DNA of 64,000 nucleotides from Marinospirillum alkaliphilum DSM 21637 (GCF_900119735.1 NZ_FPJW01000001.1:468914-532913); one strand, 5' to 3'; positions 27,965 to 37,116 are shown, counted from the stretch's first letter. Translations and numbers: made by a program. Notes: generated by a model not told the origin, from the letters alone.

Positions 27965-28375
27965 ATGCAATTCCGTCGCCAGGCTCCGGAAGCCGTACAG
28001 ATCAACATGACACCCCTGATCGATGTGGTGTTTCTGCTGTTGATCTTTTTTATGGTCACCACCAGTTTTGCCGAACGCCAGCTCAGCCTGCAACTGCCAC
28101 CGGCAGAAACCGCCACCGTGCAGCGCGACCCGGTGTCGCAGTTGCAGGTACTAACCCTTTATGCTGATGGTCGCCTGCTGCTGGATGAACAGGAACTGCA
28201 GGATGTTGCAGCCCTTGAAAATGCGCTGCAGGCACTGTTGCAAGACAACCCTGAGCTGGACCTGGTGATTCGAGCCGAAGCCGATGCCAGCCACCGTCAG
28301 GTGGTAGCGGCCCTGGATCTGGCAAGACGCCTGGGCATTGAGCGGGTTAGAATAGCAACCCGTTTAGCGGATTAA
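27965..28375 (+). CDS. exbD: ExbD/TolR family protein
   Basis: This 136-residue protein has a short cytoplasmic N-terminus, one membrane helix with the conserved proton-path aspartate (MTPLIDVVFLLLIFFMVTTS, Asp about residue 20), and a periplasmic domain. It works as the partner of the preceding ExbB-like protein. It starts three bases after exbB and is followed five bases later by lpxK, so the three are probably one operon. Confidence 0.9.
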   Translation: MQFRRQAPEAVQINMTPLIDVVFLLLIFFMVTTSFAERQLSLQLPPAETATVQRDPVSQLQVLTLYADGRLLLDEQELQDVAALENALQALLQDNPELDLVIRAEADASHRQVVAALDLARRLGIERVRIATRLAD

Positions 28376-28380
28376 ACCCC

Positions 28381-29400
28381 ATGATGAAGCTTCAGCGCTG
28401 GATTGAACAACGCTGGTACGCCAGCACACCCGGTACCTTGCGTCTGCTGCAGCCCTTGGAGTGTTTTTATCGTTATTTGCAGCAACGGCGCAGCAGGGCA
28501 TTCCAGACCGGTAAAAAAAACAGCCACCACCCCGGTGTGCCGGTGATCATAGTCGGCAATATCACTGTGGGTGGCAGCGGTAAATCCCCGGTGGTTGCTG
28601 CGCTGGCTGATTTCTTCAAACAGCAGGGCTGGAAACCGGGCATCGTCAGCCGGGGTTATGGCGGCCAGGCCACGCAATACCCCCTGCTGGTCACACCGCA
28701 AACAGATCCTCAACGCAGTGGCGATGAACCCCTGATGCTGGCACGTCAGACGGGGGTGCCGGTTGCCGTGGACCCGGATCGGCCCAAAGCTGCTGACCTG
28801 CTGGTGCAGCAAGGCTGTAATCTGATTCTCAGCGATGATGGTCTGCAACATCTGGCGCTGGCACGAGACATTGAGCTGGTGGTGATTGATGGCACAAGGG
28901 GGTTGGGTAATGGCCATTGTTTGCCGGTTGGTCCTTTAAGAGAGCCAGCCACCCGCCTGCAAAGTGTTGATCACCTGCTGTGCCAGGGCGAACTGCAATC
29001 AGGCTTGCTCATAACCGGTTCAGATCAAACGCCTGAACTGATTCATTACCACCTGCAGCAAACCGGCTGGCGGCGCGGTGATGGGCATTGGCAACAACAA
29101 ATGCCTTTTCAGCCCGGTGAAACAGTACATGCCCTGGCGGGTATAGGTCATCCGCAGCGTTTTTTTGAACAATTAAAGCAGCAGGGGCTGGTTGTGATTG
29201 AGCATCCGCTGGCTGACCATGCCCACATGGATGCCCAGACCCTGAACCTGCCGGGTGACCATCCCATCGTGATGACCGCCAAGGATGCCGTCAAACTCCA
29301 GCCCTGGCTGAACGCACGCCATTGGGTCGTAGAAGTGCAGGCTGCATTGCCGCAAACCTTTTTGAACACCTTGCAAACACAACTGAAATCCCTGACATGA
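28381..29400 (+). CDS. lpxK: Tetraacyldisaccharide 4'-kinase LpxK
   Basis: This 339-residue inner-membrane-associated kinase phosphorylates the 4' position of the lipid A disaccharide. The P-loop is VGNITVGGSGKSPVV (about residues 58-72), followed by GIVSRGYGG, and ILSDDGLQHLALARDIELVV contains the conserved DDGLQH. Two adjacent ATG codons can serve as the start. In Pseudomonas kdsB comes next; here miaE does, overlapping by four bases. Confidence 0.94.
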   Translation: MMKLQRWIEQRWYASTPGTLRLLQPLECFYRYLQQRRSRAFQTGKKNSHHPGVPVIIVGNITVGGSGKSPVVAALADFFKQQGWKPGIVSRGYGGQATQYPLLVTPQTDPQRSGDEPLMLARQTGVPVAVDPDRPKAADLLVQQGCNLILSDDGLQHLALARDIELVVIDGTRGLGNGHCLPVGPLREPATRLQSVDHLLCQGELQSGLLITGSDQTPELIHYHLQQTGWRRGDGHWQQQMPFQPGETVHALAGIGHPQRFFEQLKQQGLVVIEHPLADHAHMDAQTLNLPGDHPIVMTAKDAVKLQPWLNARHWVVEVQAALPQTFLNTLQTQLKSLT

Positions 29401-30017
29401 ACATTGAAGCACCCGCCATACCTGAAATTGATGCCTTCCTGAAATGCCGCACGCCACAGGCCTGGGTGAACAAGGCACTGGATAATCTGCCCACGCTGTT
29501 GATTGACCACGCCCAGTGTGAAAAAAAAGCCGCTGCCACTGCCATGAGCCTGATGCACAAACACCTGCATCGGCCGGAGTTGCTGAAAAAAATGTCTCAG
29601 TTGGCGCGGGAAGAGCTGCTGCACTTTGAACAGGTGGTGAACCTGCTGCAGGCGCGGGGGATTGCCTATGAAAACCTGAGTCCGGCGCGTTATGCCGAAG
29701 GCTTGCGCAAGGCCATGCGCACCAGTGAAGAAGGGCGCTTCATTGATCTGCTGATCATCGGTGCCATCATTGAAGCTCGCTCCTGTGAGCGTTTTGTGGC
29801 GCTGATTCCGCACCTGGATCAGGAACTGGCAAAATACTACCGCTCACTGGTCAAATCCGAAGCCCGGCATTTTGAAGACTATCTGATGCTGGCAGAACTC
29901 TACTCATCCGAGCCGATTACGGGGCGAGTGGAGCAACTGCTGCAGGTGGAGCAGGAACTGATCGAAGGCCCCGATGCCCAGTTCCGCTTTCATTCGGGTG
30001 CACCGGTGGCTGCCTGA
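29397..30017 (+). CDS. miaE: tRNA-(ms2io6A)-hydroxylase MiaE
   Basis: This 206-residue non-haem diiron monooxygenase hydroxylates the isopentenyl group of ms2i6A37 in tRNAs that read UNN codons. Iron ligands are visible in a ferritin-like four-helix pattern: EELLHFEQV (about residues 72-80), EARSCERF and SEARHFEDY. It is the shorter, Pseudomonas-type form (Salmonella MiaE is about 270). The start ATG overlaps the lpxK stop. Confidence 0.92.
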   Translation: MNIEAPAIPEIDAFLKCRTPQAWVNKALDNLPTLLIDHAQCEKKAAATAMSLMHKHLHRPELLKKMSQLAREELLHFEQVVNLLQARGIAYENLSPARYAEGLRKAMRTSEEGRFIDLLIIGAIIEARSCERFVALIPHLDQELAKYYRSLVKSEARHFEDYLMLAELYSSEPITGRVEQLLQVEQELIEGPDAQFRFHSGAPVAA

Positions 30018-30167
30018 TCATGACCAATACAATAAAGAGGCACCACCAAAGCAGCGGTTTACTGTTTGATACCTGGGAAATATGCTATACCTGAAATACA
30101 ACCTATAAGAACAACAAAAAAACAAGGAACTGCAGCAGTTGATTACAGCAATCATGAGGAACTTAAA

Positions 30168-31532
30168 ATGAAATTATCCCGTCTGGCCGTTGCCATGGCA
30201 GCACTCAGCCTGCCACTGGTCGCCACCACCGCCGCTGCTAACCAATCCCTGGTATCGCCGGGCTACTCTGCGACCATAGGTGGTGTATCCAACCGAGGCA
30301 CTGTGCACTCGAGTTCATTCAATCCGGCCAGTAACAACCTGCTGCTGAAGGAAGGTGAGCGCCTGCGCTTTGGCTATTTCAGTAATATTGGGATGTACAT
30401 GGAGTTCGGTCAGGTCGATGAGCTGGAAGATACACTGGATGGTCTGGTAGATCTGTTTGGCGACAAAGAAATTAACCTGGAAGATATTGGTCTGGACCCT
30501 CAAGGTGCAGTTGATGAGGTGGTGGATGCCATTGACAAGCTGCTGAATGATCTGGAGCGTAATGGCCAGTTCCGTTTTGGGGGCATGGTGCAGGCCCCGC
30601 TGACACCTTTTATCATTGGCTCCCAGTCAGCCAAGGGTACCTTCAGCATCAATGCTTCCGGTAGTGTGCAGGGCTCGCTGGGTATTATTAACGGTAAAAC
30701 TAATATCACGCTAAAGACCTATAATCCAGGAGATGAAACTATTGAGCTGGACTCAGGTAACACCGATGCGGGTGTTGATCTGCGTGTTGCCAGTATCACG
30801 CATCTGGCAGTGGGTTATGGTACCAACCTGGGTGAGTGGGCGGACTTCAGCCTGCCAAAGGGTGAGCTGGAACTGGGTGCGCGCCTGAACCTTTACCAGG
30901 TGGAAACCGCGCGTACCTTCATTGCTTTGCAGACTGATGACGACGAGTTTGATATTGGTGACAGCTTTGATGCAGCTGAGAACAACACCAAAAACACCAG
31001 CCAGATGGGTCTGGACCTGGGTCTGATGTGGCACACCAGCAATATGCAGGCGGGTGTTACTCTGTACAACCTGAATGAGCCTACTTTCAAGTACCCTGAT
31101 CTGACGGATGTGCTGGACAGTGGTTCGCTGACCGCACTCCAGAATCTGGAATCCTACGGTAAGTCCAAGGTGGCTGATTCAGTGACTCTGACCCGCCATG
31201 CTGTGGTGGAAGGTGCCTACTTCACCCAGAATCGCAACTGGGTGATCCAGGGTTATTACACCCTGGGCACGGCCACCAACTTTGTGGGTGATGAGTCCCA
31301 GATGATGGGTGTGTCCGCAGGTTACTTCTCTGATTCCTGGTTTATACCGGGTGCCCGTTTTGGTTACAACAAGAACCTCACAGGTACTGAGCTGAGTACC
31401 ATCAATGGTGGTATCACGCTGGGCGGCATGTTCAACCTTGATGTGGCCATGGGTCTGGAAACTGTGGATGTTGATGGTGACAGCATCCCTCGCTACTTTG
31501 CCATCAGTCTGGGCTTTGAAGAGAAATTCTGA
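30168..31532 (+). CDS. TraF-like (PF13729) outer-membrane beta-barrel protein
   Basis: This 454-residue secreted protein has a signal peptide (MKLSRLAVAMAALSLPLVA, cleavage near residues 24-25 before NQSLV) and ends in Phe (SLGFEEKF), as outer-membrane barrels do. It fits the family annotated as conjugal transfer protein TraF, a misnomer outside plasmids; the fold is probably a FadL-like barrel. An acidic insert (about residues 85-120) contains ELEDTLDGLVDLFGD. The start was placed at 30168 because GAGGA lies seven bases upstream and the signal peptide begins there. No conjugation genes are near. It stands alone with its own terminator. Confidence 0.7.
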   Translation: MKLSRLAVAMAALSLPLVATTAAANQSLVSPGYSATIGGVSNRGTVHSSSFNPASNNLLLKEGERLRFGYFSNIGMYMEFGQVDELEDTLDGLVDLFGDKEINLEDIGLDPQGAVDEVVDAIDKLLNDLERNGQFRFGGMVQAPLTPFIIGSQSAKGTFSINASGSVQGSLGIINGKTNITLKTYNPGDETIELDSGNTDAGVDLRVASITHLAVGYGTNLGEWADFSLPKGELELGARLNLYQVETARTFIALQTDDDEFDIGDSFDAAENNTKNTSQMGLDLGLMWHTSNMQAGVTLYNLNEPTFKYPDLTDVLDSGSLTALQNLESYGKSKVADSVTLTRHAVVEGAYFTQNRNWVIQGYYTLGTATNFVGDESQMMGVSAGYFSDSWFIPGARFGYNKNLTGTELSTINGGITLGGMFNLDVAMGLETVDVDGDSIPRYFAISLGFEEKF

Positions 31533-31565
31533 CGTCGCCTGCCTTCGGGCCAGCAGTGCTCAGAC

Positions 31566-31596
31566 AAGAAAGGGTGCTTCGGCACCCTTTCTTTAT
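31566..31596 (+). terminator. Intrinsic terminator after the TraF-like gene
   Basis: A perfect 12-bp stem (AAGAAAGGGTGC / GCACCCTTTCTT) closes a TTCG tetraloop. The A and T residues at the stem base give it the look of a bidirectional terminator. Confidence 0.88.
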
Positions 31597-31702
31597 TTCT
31601 GGGTCATGAAATCACTATTCAGGCTTAATTTTATGTTCAAGCTCTTGCTGGAAGCACATGTTAAACTTTCCTGAAAACGGAACCACCTCAGGAGCTTTCA
31701 GC

Positions 31703-32569
31703 GTGTTAACCAACCTTCGCAAGGCCATCATTCCCGTTGCCGGTCTCGGCACTCGTCTGTTACCCATCAGCAAGTCCATTCCCAAGGAAATGGTGCCGGT
31801 GGTAGATCGCCCGCTGATTCAGCATGTGGTGGAGGAAGCACTGGCTGCAGGCCTTAATGAAATCATTCTGGTGACCCGTGGTGGCAAGTCGGCAGTGGAA
31901 GATCATTTTGATACCCACTATGAAATTGAAGCTGAACTGGAAAAAAAGGGCAAAACGGCCCTGCTGGAAGCGCTGCGCACCATTACACCACCTCAGCTGA
32001 AAGTCACCAGTGTGCGTCAGGATCGTGCACTGGGTCTGGGGCATGCCATTCACTGTGCAGCGCACCTGCTACAGGCTGATGAACCCTTCGCCGTGATCCT
32101 GCCGGATGTACTGGTGAAACCGGTACCGGGGGATGCAGCACCGGTCGACCTGGCGGTGATGGCTGAAGCCTACCAGCGTGATGCGGCAGCACAGATCATG
32201 GTGGAAGCCGTGCCGCTGGAGCGAGTGGACCAGTACGGCATAGTGGATTGTGGTGGTGTGGAGCCTGCTGCGGGTACGGCAGCGGCCATGCGAGGCGTGG
32301 TTGAAAAACCGAAACCTGCCGATGCGCCCAGCCGCCTGTCTGTGATCGGGCGCTACATCCTGCCCGGCGAAATCATGGGCCTACTCGCCAACACACCGCC
32401 CGGTGCCGGTGGTGAAATCCAGTTGACCGATGCCATTGCCGAGCTGATTCGTCTGGGCCGTCCGGTGGAAGCTTTCCGCATGCAGGGGCGTACCTTTGAT
32501 TGTGGTTATGTGCAAGGCTGGTTGCAGGCCAATCAGCAACTGGCCCGCGAAGCAGGATTGCTGGAATAA
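31703..32569 (+). CDS. galU: UTP--glucose-1-phosphate uridylyltransferase GalU
   Basis: This 288-residue cytoplasmic enzyme makes UDP-glucose from UTP and glucose-1-phosphate. The nucleotide-binding stretch AIIPVAGLGTRLLPISKSIP is at the N-terminus, followed by PKEMVPVVDRPLIQHVVEEA and FAVILPDVLV. The start was set at GTG 31703, eight bases after CAGGAGC. It leads a galU-pgi-nucleotide sugar dehydrogenase-like run that supplies sugar nucleotides. Confidence 0.93.
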   Translation: MLTNLRKAIIPVAGLGTRLLPISKSIPKEMVPVVDRPLIQHVVEEALAAGLNEIILVTRGGKSAVEDHFDTHYEIEAELEKKGKTALLEALRTITPPQLKVTSVRQDRALGLGHAIHCAAHLLQADEPFAVILPDVLVKPVPGDAAPVDLAVMAEAYQRDAAAQIMVEAVPLERVDQYGIVDCGGVEPAAGTAAAMRGVVEKPKPADAPSRLSVIGRYILPGEIMGLLANTPPGAGGEIQLTDAIAELIRLGRPVEAFRMQGRTFDCGYVQGWLQANQQLAREAGLLE

Positions 32570-32575
32570 AACAGA

Positions 32576-34189
32576 ATGAAAAAACTGGATGCTTTTTCTC
32601 GGTTGACGGAACTCAGCCAGCGTCCCTTAATCCTGGCTGATCTGTTTGCCGATCAACCTGGGCGAGGACAAGACTTTTCACTGCAAGCCCCTTGGCTGCG
32701 GCTGGATTACAGCAAGCAGCGGGTCACCGCAGAGGTGCTGGCAGCCTTGCAACAGCTGGCCACACAGGCTGAGTTGCAGAGCTGGCGTGAAAAACTCTTT
32801 ACCGGTGAAGTCGTTAATGCCAGTGAAAACCGTGCCGCGCTGCACACTGCCTTACGCACACCGGCAGAGAACCAGCCGGCTGAACTGGCCTGCGTGGAAG
32901 AACAACTGCAGCGCATGGAGCAACTGGTAACTCGCATCCAGTCGGGTGTATGGCGCGGCTTTTCCGGCAAGCGCATCACCGATGTGGTCAACCTTGGGGT
33001 GGGGGGCAGTGATCTGGGACCTTTGATGGTCACCCATGCGTTACGCGAACATGCCCAGCCTGAAGCAAAATCCCTGCGCGTGCATTTTGCATCCACCATT
33101 GATGGCAGCCAGCTGTTTGACCTGCTGGAACACCTGAACCCGGAAACCACCCTGTTCATCATCTGCTCCAAGTCCTTCACCACCATTGATACCCTGTCCA
33201 ACGCCAGCACCGTACGATCCTGGCTGAACAGCCACTGTGCTGATGAGCAGCGGGTATTGCGTTGCCACTTTATTGGTGTCTCAGCGGCAGCAGACAAGAT
33301 GCATGCCTGGGGCTTGCCAGCCGAAAATCAACTGGCTTTCTGGCAGTGGGTTGGAGGGCGTTTTTCACTCTGGTCAACCATCGGCCTGCCGATTGCACTG
33401 GCGCTGGGTGCCCCTGTATTCCGCCAACTGCTGGCGGGTGCACATGCCATGGATGAACACTTCCGGCATGCGCCCCTGCTGCAGAATCTGCCGGTCATGC
33501 TGGGGTTGCTGGGTGTCTGGAATGTCAATTTTCTCGACATTCGTGCCCATGCCATCCTGCCTTATGATGGTCGCCTGAAGTATTTTCCGTCTTACCTTGA
33601 ACAGCTGGAAATGGAAAGCAACGGCAAATCCGTGAGCCGTGATGGCGAGCCGATTGACCACGCCACCTGCCCGGTACTCTGGGGTGAAATCGGTGCCAAT
33701 GCCCAGCATGCGTTTTACCAACTCTTGCATCAGGGCACTCAGGCAGTGGCGTCGGACTTCATTCTGGCGGCCCGCCGTTATGACAATGCCCGCCATTATG
33801 CCCATCATGCTGAGCTCCAGGCCCAGCACCAGCTGAACATTGCCAACTGCCTGGCCCAGTCACGAGTACTCGCACTCGGCAATGCTGCTGTGGAGCCGAC
33901 TGATAACCCGTTTCGCCACTATCCCGGTAACCAACCTTCCTCCACCCTGCTGATGGAAAGCCTGGAGCCGGAAAGCCTGGGTGCCCTGATAGCGGCTTAT
34001 GAACACAAGGTGTTCACCCAGGCGGTGATCTGGGGCATCAACCCCTTTGACCAGTGGGGCGTGGAACTGGGTAAACAGGTCGCATTGCAGCTGCAGCCAC
34101 TGCTGGTTTCCACCCTGGATGAGGGAGAAGTGCTGCTGGACTCTTCCACCCTGCAACTGGCACGTTACATACAGGAGCAGCAAGCATGA
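32576..34189 (+). CDS. pgi: Glucose-6-phosphate isomerase
   Basis: This 537-residue enzyme interconverts glucose-6-phosphate and fructose-6-phosphate. Signature parts are VVNLGVGGSDLGPLMVTHAL (about residues 141-160), FIICSKSFTTIDTLSNA and the C-terminal GINPFDQWGVELGKQ with the catalytic Lys region. It starts six bases after galU and overlaps the next gene by four bases. Confidence 0.95.
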   Translation: MKKLDAFSRLTELSQRPLILADLFADQPGRGQDFSLQAPWLRLDYSKQRVTAEVLAALQQLATQAELQSWREKLFTGEVVNASENRAALHTALRTPAENQPAELACVEEQLQRMEQLVTRIQSGVWRGFSGKRITDVVNLGVGGSDLGPLMVTHALREHAQPEAKSLRVHFASTIDGSQLFDLLEHLNPETTLFIICSKSFTTIDTLSNASTVRSWLNSHCADEQRVLRCHFIGVSAAADKMHAWGLPAENQLAFWQWVGGRFSLWSTIGLPIALALGAPVFRQLLAGAHAMDEHFRHAPLLQNLPVMLGLLGVWNVNFLDIRAHAILPYDGRLKYFPSYLEQLEMESNGKSVSRDGEPIDHATCPVLWGEIGANAQHAFYQLLHQGTQAVASDFILAARRYDNARHYAHHAELQAQHQLNIANCLAQSRVLALGNAAVEPTDNPFRHYPGNQPSSTLLMESLEPESLGALIAAYEHKVFTQAVIWGINPFDQWGVELGKQVALQLQPLLVSTLDEGEVLLDSSTLQLARYIQEQQA

Positions 34190-35466
34190 ATGTCTTGATG
34201 CTGGGCAATAATCTGGAGTCCTGGACACTGACGGCTGCACTGGCCTCGACCGGTTGTGTGGTGCACTTGAGTGCCGCGCAACTGCCGGAAGCAGACAGTG
34301 AATTGATGGAGCCGGACCTTTATCGCCTGTTGCTGAAACAGCAGGATGCCGGACGCCTGGTGTACGCTTCCTCAATGGCTGCCGTGGAGTTGTTGATTGA
34401 TGCGCGCCACCATGACAAGGGGCAGCACCAATTGCAGCAGGATTTGCTGGATTTTGCTTCACATGTGGCAGCCTTGCCGGGTGATCACACCTGTGTGGTG
34501 GCTTTGGTGCAGCCCGTACCCGTGGGCACCACCGAGCGCCTGCAAACCTTGTTGCAACAGCAGGGCTATCACCAGTTGACGTTGGTGTATTGGCCCGGCT
34601 TTGTGCAAGCCGGTCGGGCATTGGAAAGTTTTACCCGTGCCGGTCGTATCATTCTGGGCAGCAACCAGCCCGTGGCAACCCGGCTGATTCGCCGTTTGAT
34701 GTCACCCTTTAACCGCAGTCGTGATGCCTTGATGGTGATGCCGCCCAAAGAAGCGGAGCTCACCAAAATAGCCATCAATGGCATGCTGGCCACGCGTGTC
34801 AGTTTCATGAACGAACTGTCGGAGCTGGCCAGTCAGCGTGGCATTGACATTGAAACCGTACGCCAGGGCATCGGTTCAGACGGTCGCATCGGGCACCAGT
34901 ACCTTTACCCCGGTTGTGGTTTTGGTGGTGAGGCATTTTTACAAACCCTGGATCAACTGGCTGATGAACTGCAGGATCGAACCGGTTTTGGCCTGCTGTG
35001 CAGTGTGCGGGCGATTAATGATCAGCAGAAAGACCTGCTGTTCCAGAAACTCTGGCGCTTTTACCGTGCAGACCTGAAGGGTAAACGTGTTGCCCTGTGG
35101 GGTTGTGCCTTTAAACCCAACACCGCCAGTATTGCCGGAAGCCCTGCACTGGTACTGATTGAAGCCCTGCTGGCGCATGACGTTCAGGTGCAGGTGTATG
35201 ACCCCATGGCCCTGCCAACCTTGAAAAAGCATCTGGGCCAGCGATCAGAATTGATTTATGCAAGCTCACCGGAGGCTGCTGCAGAAAGCGCTGATGCCAT
35301 CCTGCTGGTCACCGAGTGGAAAGAATTCTGGAACCTGAACCTGCAGAAAATCCAGAGCAGCATGAACACCCCGTTATTGCTGGATGGCCGCAACATCTAC
35401 GATCCACAGGACATGCATCACCAGGGCTGGACCTACTCAGGCATTGGCAGGGGGCAGGCCATTTAA
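34186..35466 (+). CDS. UDP-glucose/GDP-mannose dehydrogenase-like protein lacking the catalytic cysteine
   Basis: This 426-residue protein has the three-domain layout of nucleotide-sugar 6-dehydrogenases. It keeps MEPDLYRLLLK (42-52), PVPVGTT (110-116), TKIAINGMLA (193-202) and a C-terminal Rossmann-like domain. Key residues are altered: the N-terminal glycine motif GxGYVG reads GNNLES (7-12), and the active-site GFGGSCFPKD reads GFGGEAFLQT (245-254), so the nucleophilic Cys is Ala250 and the Lys and Asp are lost. It probably does not oxidise UDP-glucose; it may be a regulator, a binding protein or an altered enzyme. The true ugd lies 1.7 kb downstream. It overlaps pgi (ATGA). Confidence 0.8.
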   Translation: MNVLMLGNNLESWTLTAALASTGCVVHLSAAQLPEADSELMEPDLYRLLLKQQDAGRLVYASSMAAVELLIDARHHDKGQHQLQQDLLDFASHVAALPGDHTCVVALVQPVPVGTTERLQTLLQQQGYHQLTLVYWPGFVQAGRALESFTRAGRIILGSNQPVATRLIRRLMSPFNRSRDALMVMPPKEAELTKIAINGMLATRVSFMNELSELASQRGIDIETVRQGIGSDGRIGHQYLYPGCGFGGEAFLQTLDQLADELQDRTGFGLLCSVRAINDQQKDLLFQKLWRFYRADLKGKRVALWGCAFKPNTASIAGSPALVLIEALLAHDVQVQVYDPMALPTLKKHLGQRSELIYASSPEAAAESADAILLVTEWKEFWNLNLQKIQSSMNTPLLLDGRNIYDPQDMHHQGWTYSGIGRGQAI

Positions 35467-35504
35467 AAAGCCCTGAAGCTGAACAACAAAACAAGGAGGT
35501 TTTT

Positions 35505-36917
35505 ATGCAATACCCGGACTTTATTCATCATGGTGGTGCATCAGGCGTTACCGGTAGTTGTCACCAGTTGCTGGCGGATGCTGAAAACAGCTTGCTGGTG
35601 GATTGTGGGTTGTTTCAGGGTGAAGATGAAGCAACCGACAGCTTTGAACAGCTGCAGGTGAAGTTTGACATCAGCACCCTCAAGGCACTGATTGTCACCC
35701 ATGTGCACATTGACCACATCGGGCGCCTGCCTTACCTGTTGGCTGCCGGTTACACCGGGCCGATCCTCTGCAGTAAACCCTCTGCTCAATTATTGCCGCT
35801 GGTGATTGAAGATGCACTGCGCATTGGTTTCACACGTGATGCCCGGCTGATCGAGCAGTTCCAGCAGCGGGTGCAGCAACAGCTGAAACCCCTGGATTAC
35901 AAAACCTGGTTCACCCTGGTGGACAATCCAAAGCTCAGCCTGCGGGTCAAACTCCACCGGGCTGGGCATATTCTCGGCTCCTGTTATGTGGAAGTGGCCG
36001 TTAACAACAAAAGTGCTGGCGACCAACTCGGCAACAAAAAGCAGCGCATTATCTTCTCCGGCGATCTGGGTGCCCCCTGGTCGCCACTGCTGCCCGCACC
36101 CCAGTCGCCTTACCGTGCTGACACCCTGATTCTGGAAAGCACCTACGGCGACCGCTTGCATGCCCACCGGCGTGATCGGGTGAAACAACTGCAGCAGGCC
36201 ATTGAAAAAGCCCTGCAGAATGGCGGCACCGTGATGATCCCGGCCTTCAGCATCGGGCGCACCCAGGAGTTGTTGTATGAGCTGGAAGGACTGACTCATT
36301 CTGCCGGTGGTCTCTGGAAAGACCTGGAAATCATTGTGGATTCGCCTCTGGCAGCCCGCTTCACTCAGGTTTATCGCCAGCTCAAACCCTACTGGGACAA
36401 AGAGGCCCAGCGGCGTCTGCAGGCCGGTCGTCATCCGCTGAGTTTTGACAACCTCTACACCGTGGAAAGCCATGAAGCCCACGAACAAACCGTGCGTTAC
36501 CTTGCCAGCAGCGGTCGTCCGGCAGTGGTGATTGCTGCCAGTGGCATGTGTGCCGGCGGACGCATCGTGAACTACCTCAAAGCCATGCTGGGTGATGAAC
36601 GCCATCAGGTAGTGTTTGTGGGTTACCAGTCATCCGGTACACCGGGCCGGAAAATCCAGAAATACGGCCCACAGGGCGGCTGGGTGGAGCTGGAAGGTCA
36701 ACGCTATACCATCAAGGCCGGCGTCGACACCATCAGCGGTTATTCGGCCCATGCAGACCAGAAAGACCTGCTGAACTTCATCCGGCGCATGCGCCACTGG
36801 CCCAGCCAGATACGACTGGTGCATGGGCAGGATACTGCCCGACAAACCCTGAAGCAGCAGATTGAGCGGTTATATGCCAGTAAACGGAAGGGTGTGGAAG
36901 TGCTGCTGCCAGAATAG
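35505..36917 (+). CDS. Beta-CASP metallo-beta-lactamase fold RNA nuclease
   Basis: This 470-residue protein has the metallo-beta-lactamase metal motif THVHIDHIGRLPYL (about residues 65-78), RAGHILGSC, FSGDLG and STYGD. The beta-CASP part has VMIPAFSIGRTQELLY, and the C-terminal metal motif is SGYSAHADQ. Members are RNA endo/exonucleases related to CPSF-73 and bacterial YsgA/RNase-J-like proteins; the bacterial role of this branch is poorly defined. The start at 35505 follows a perfect AAGGAGGT site by four bases; an in-frame extension upstream is not needed. It ends at a terminator. Confidence 0.85.
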   Translation: MQYPDFIHHGGASGVTGSCHQLLADAENSLLVDCGLFQGEDEATDSFEQLQVKFDISTLKALIVTHVHIDHIGRLPYLLAAGYTGPILCSKPSAQLLPLVIEDALRIGFTRDARLIEQFQQRVQQQLKPLDYKTWFTLVDNPKLSLRVKLHRAGHILGSCYVEVAVNNKSAGDQLGNKKQRIIFSGDLGAPWSPLLPAPQSPYRADTLILESTYGDRLHAHRRDRVKQLQQAIEKALQNGGTVMIPAFSIGRTQELLYELEGLTHSAGGLWKDLEIIVDSPLAARFTQVYRQLKPYWDKEAQRRLQAGRHPLSFDNLYTVESHEAHEQTVRYLASSGRPAVVIAASGMCAGGRIVNYLKAMLGDERHQVVFVGYQSSGTPGRKIQKYGPQGGWVELEGQRYTIKAGVDTISGYSAHADQKDLLNFIRRMRHWPSQIRLVHGQDTARQTLKQQIERLYASKRKGVEVLLPE

Positions 36918-36959
36918 AACAAGTGGTTCAGTCTACTGAATCCAAAGTAAAAAATGACC

Positions 36960-36985
36960 AAGGGCACAAAAGCGTGCCCTTTTTC
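36960..36985 (+). terminator. Intrinsic terminator after the beta-CASP nuclease
   Basis: An 8-bp stem (AAGGGCAC at 36960-36967, GTGCCCTT at 36974-36981) with loop AAAAGC is followed by T residues. It separates the galU run from the polysaccharide locus. Confidence 0.82.
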
Positions 36986-37064
36986 ATGCCTGAACGGTGC
37001 CGGAAAATGCTAGAATCCGTGAGTGTTTTTATCCGGCTTCGGGAATGCGCCGCAAAAATCTCGG

Positions 37065-37076
37065 GGCGGTAGCGTG
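37065..37076 (+). promoter_or_regulatory. ops element (RfaH recruitment site) in the ugd leader
   Basis: The 12 bases GGCGGTAGCGTG match the E. coli ops element exactly. They lie in the untranslated leader 40 bases before the ugd start. In enterobacteria RNA polymerase pauses at ops, RfaH binds the exposed non-template strand and turns the polymerase into a terminator-resistant form for long LPS and capsule operons. Placement at the head of the polysaccharide locus, just after a terminator, is what such an element should show. Confidence 0.8.
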
Positions 37077-37116
37077 TTCTTTTCAGGAATCTACTCACAG
37101 GCAAGAACCTTCAATC

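Noticed and set aside
30168-31532. Part of a conjugative element
   Set aside because: Only the family name suggests this; no relaxase, pilus or coupling genes are in the window.
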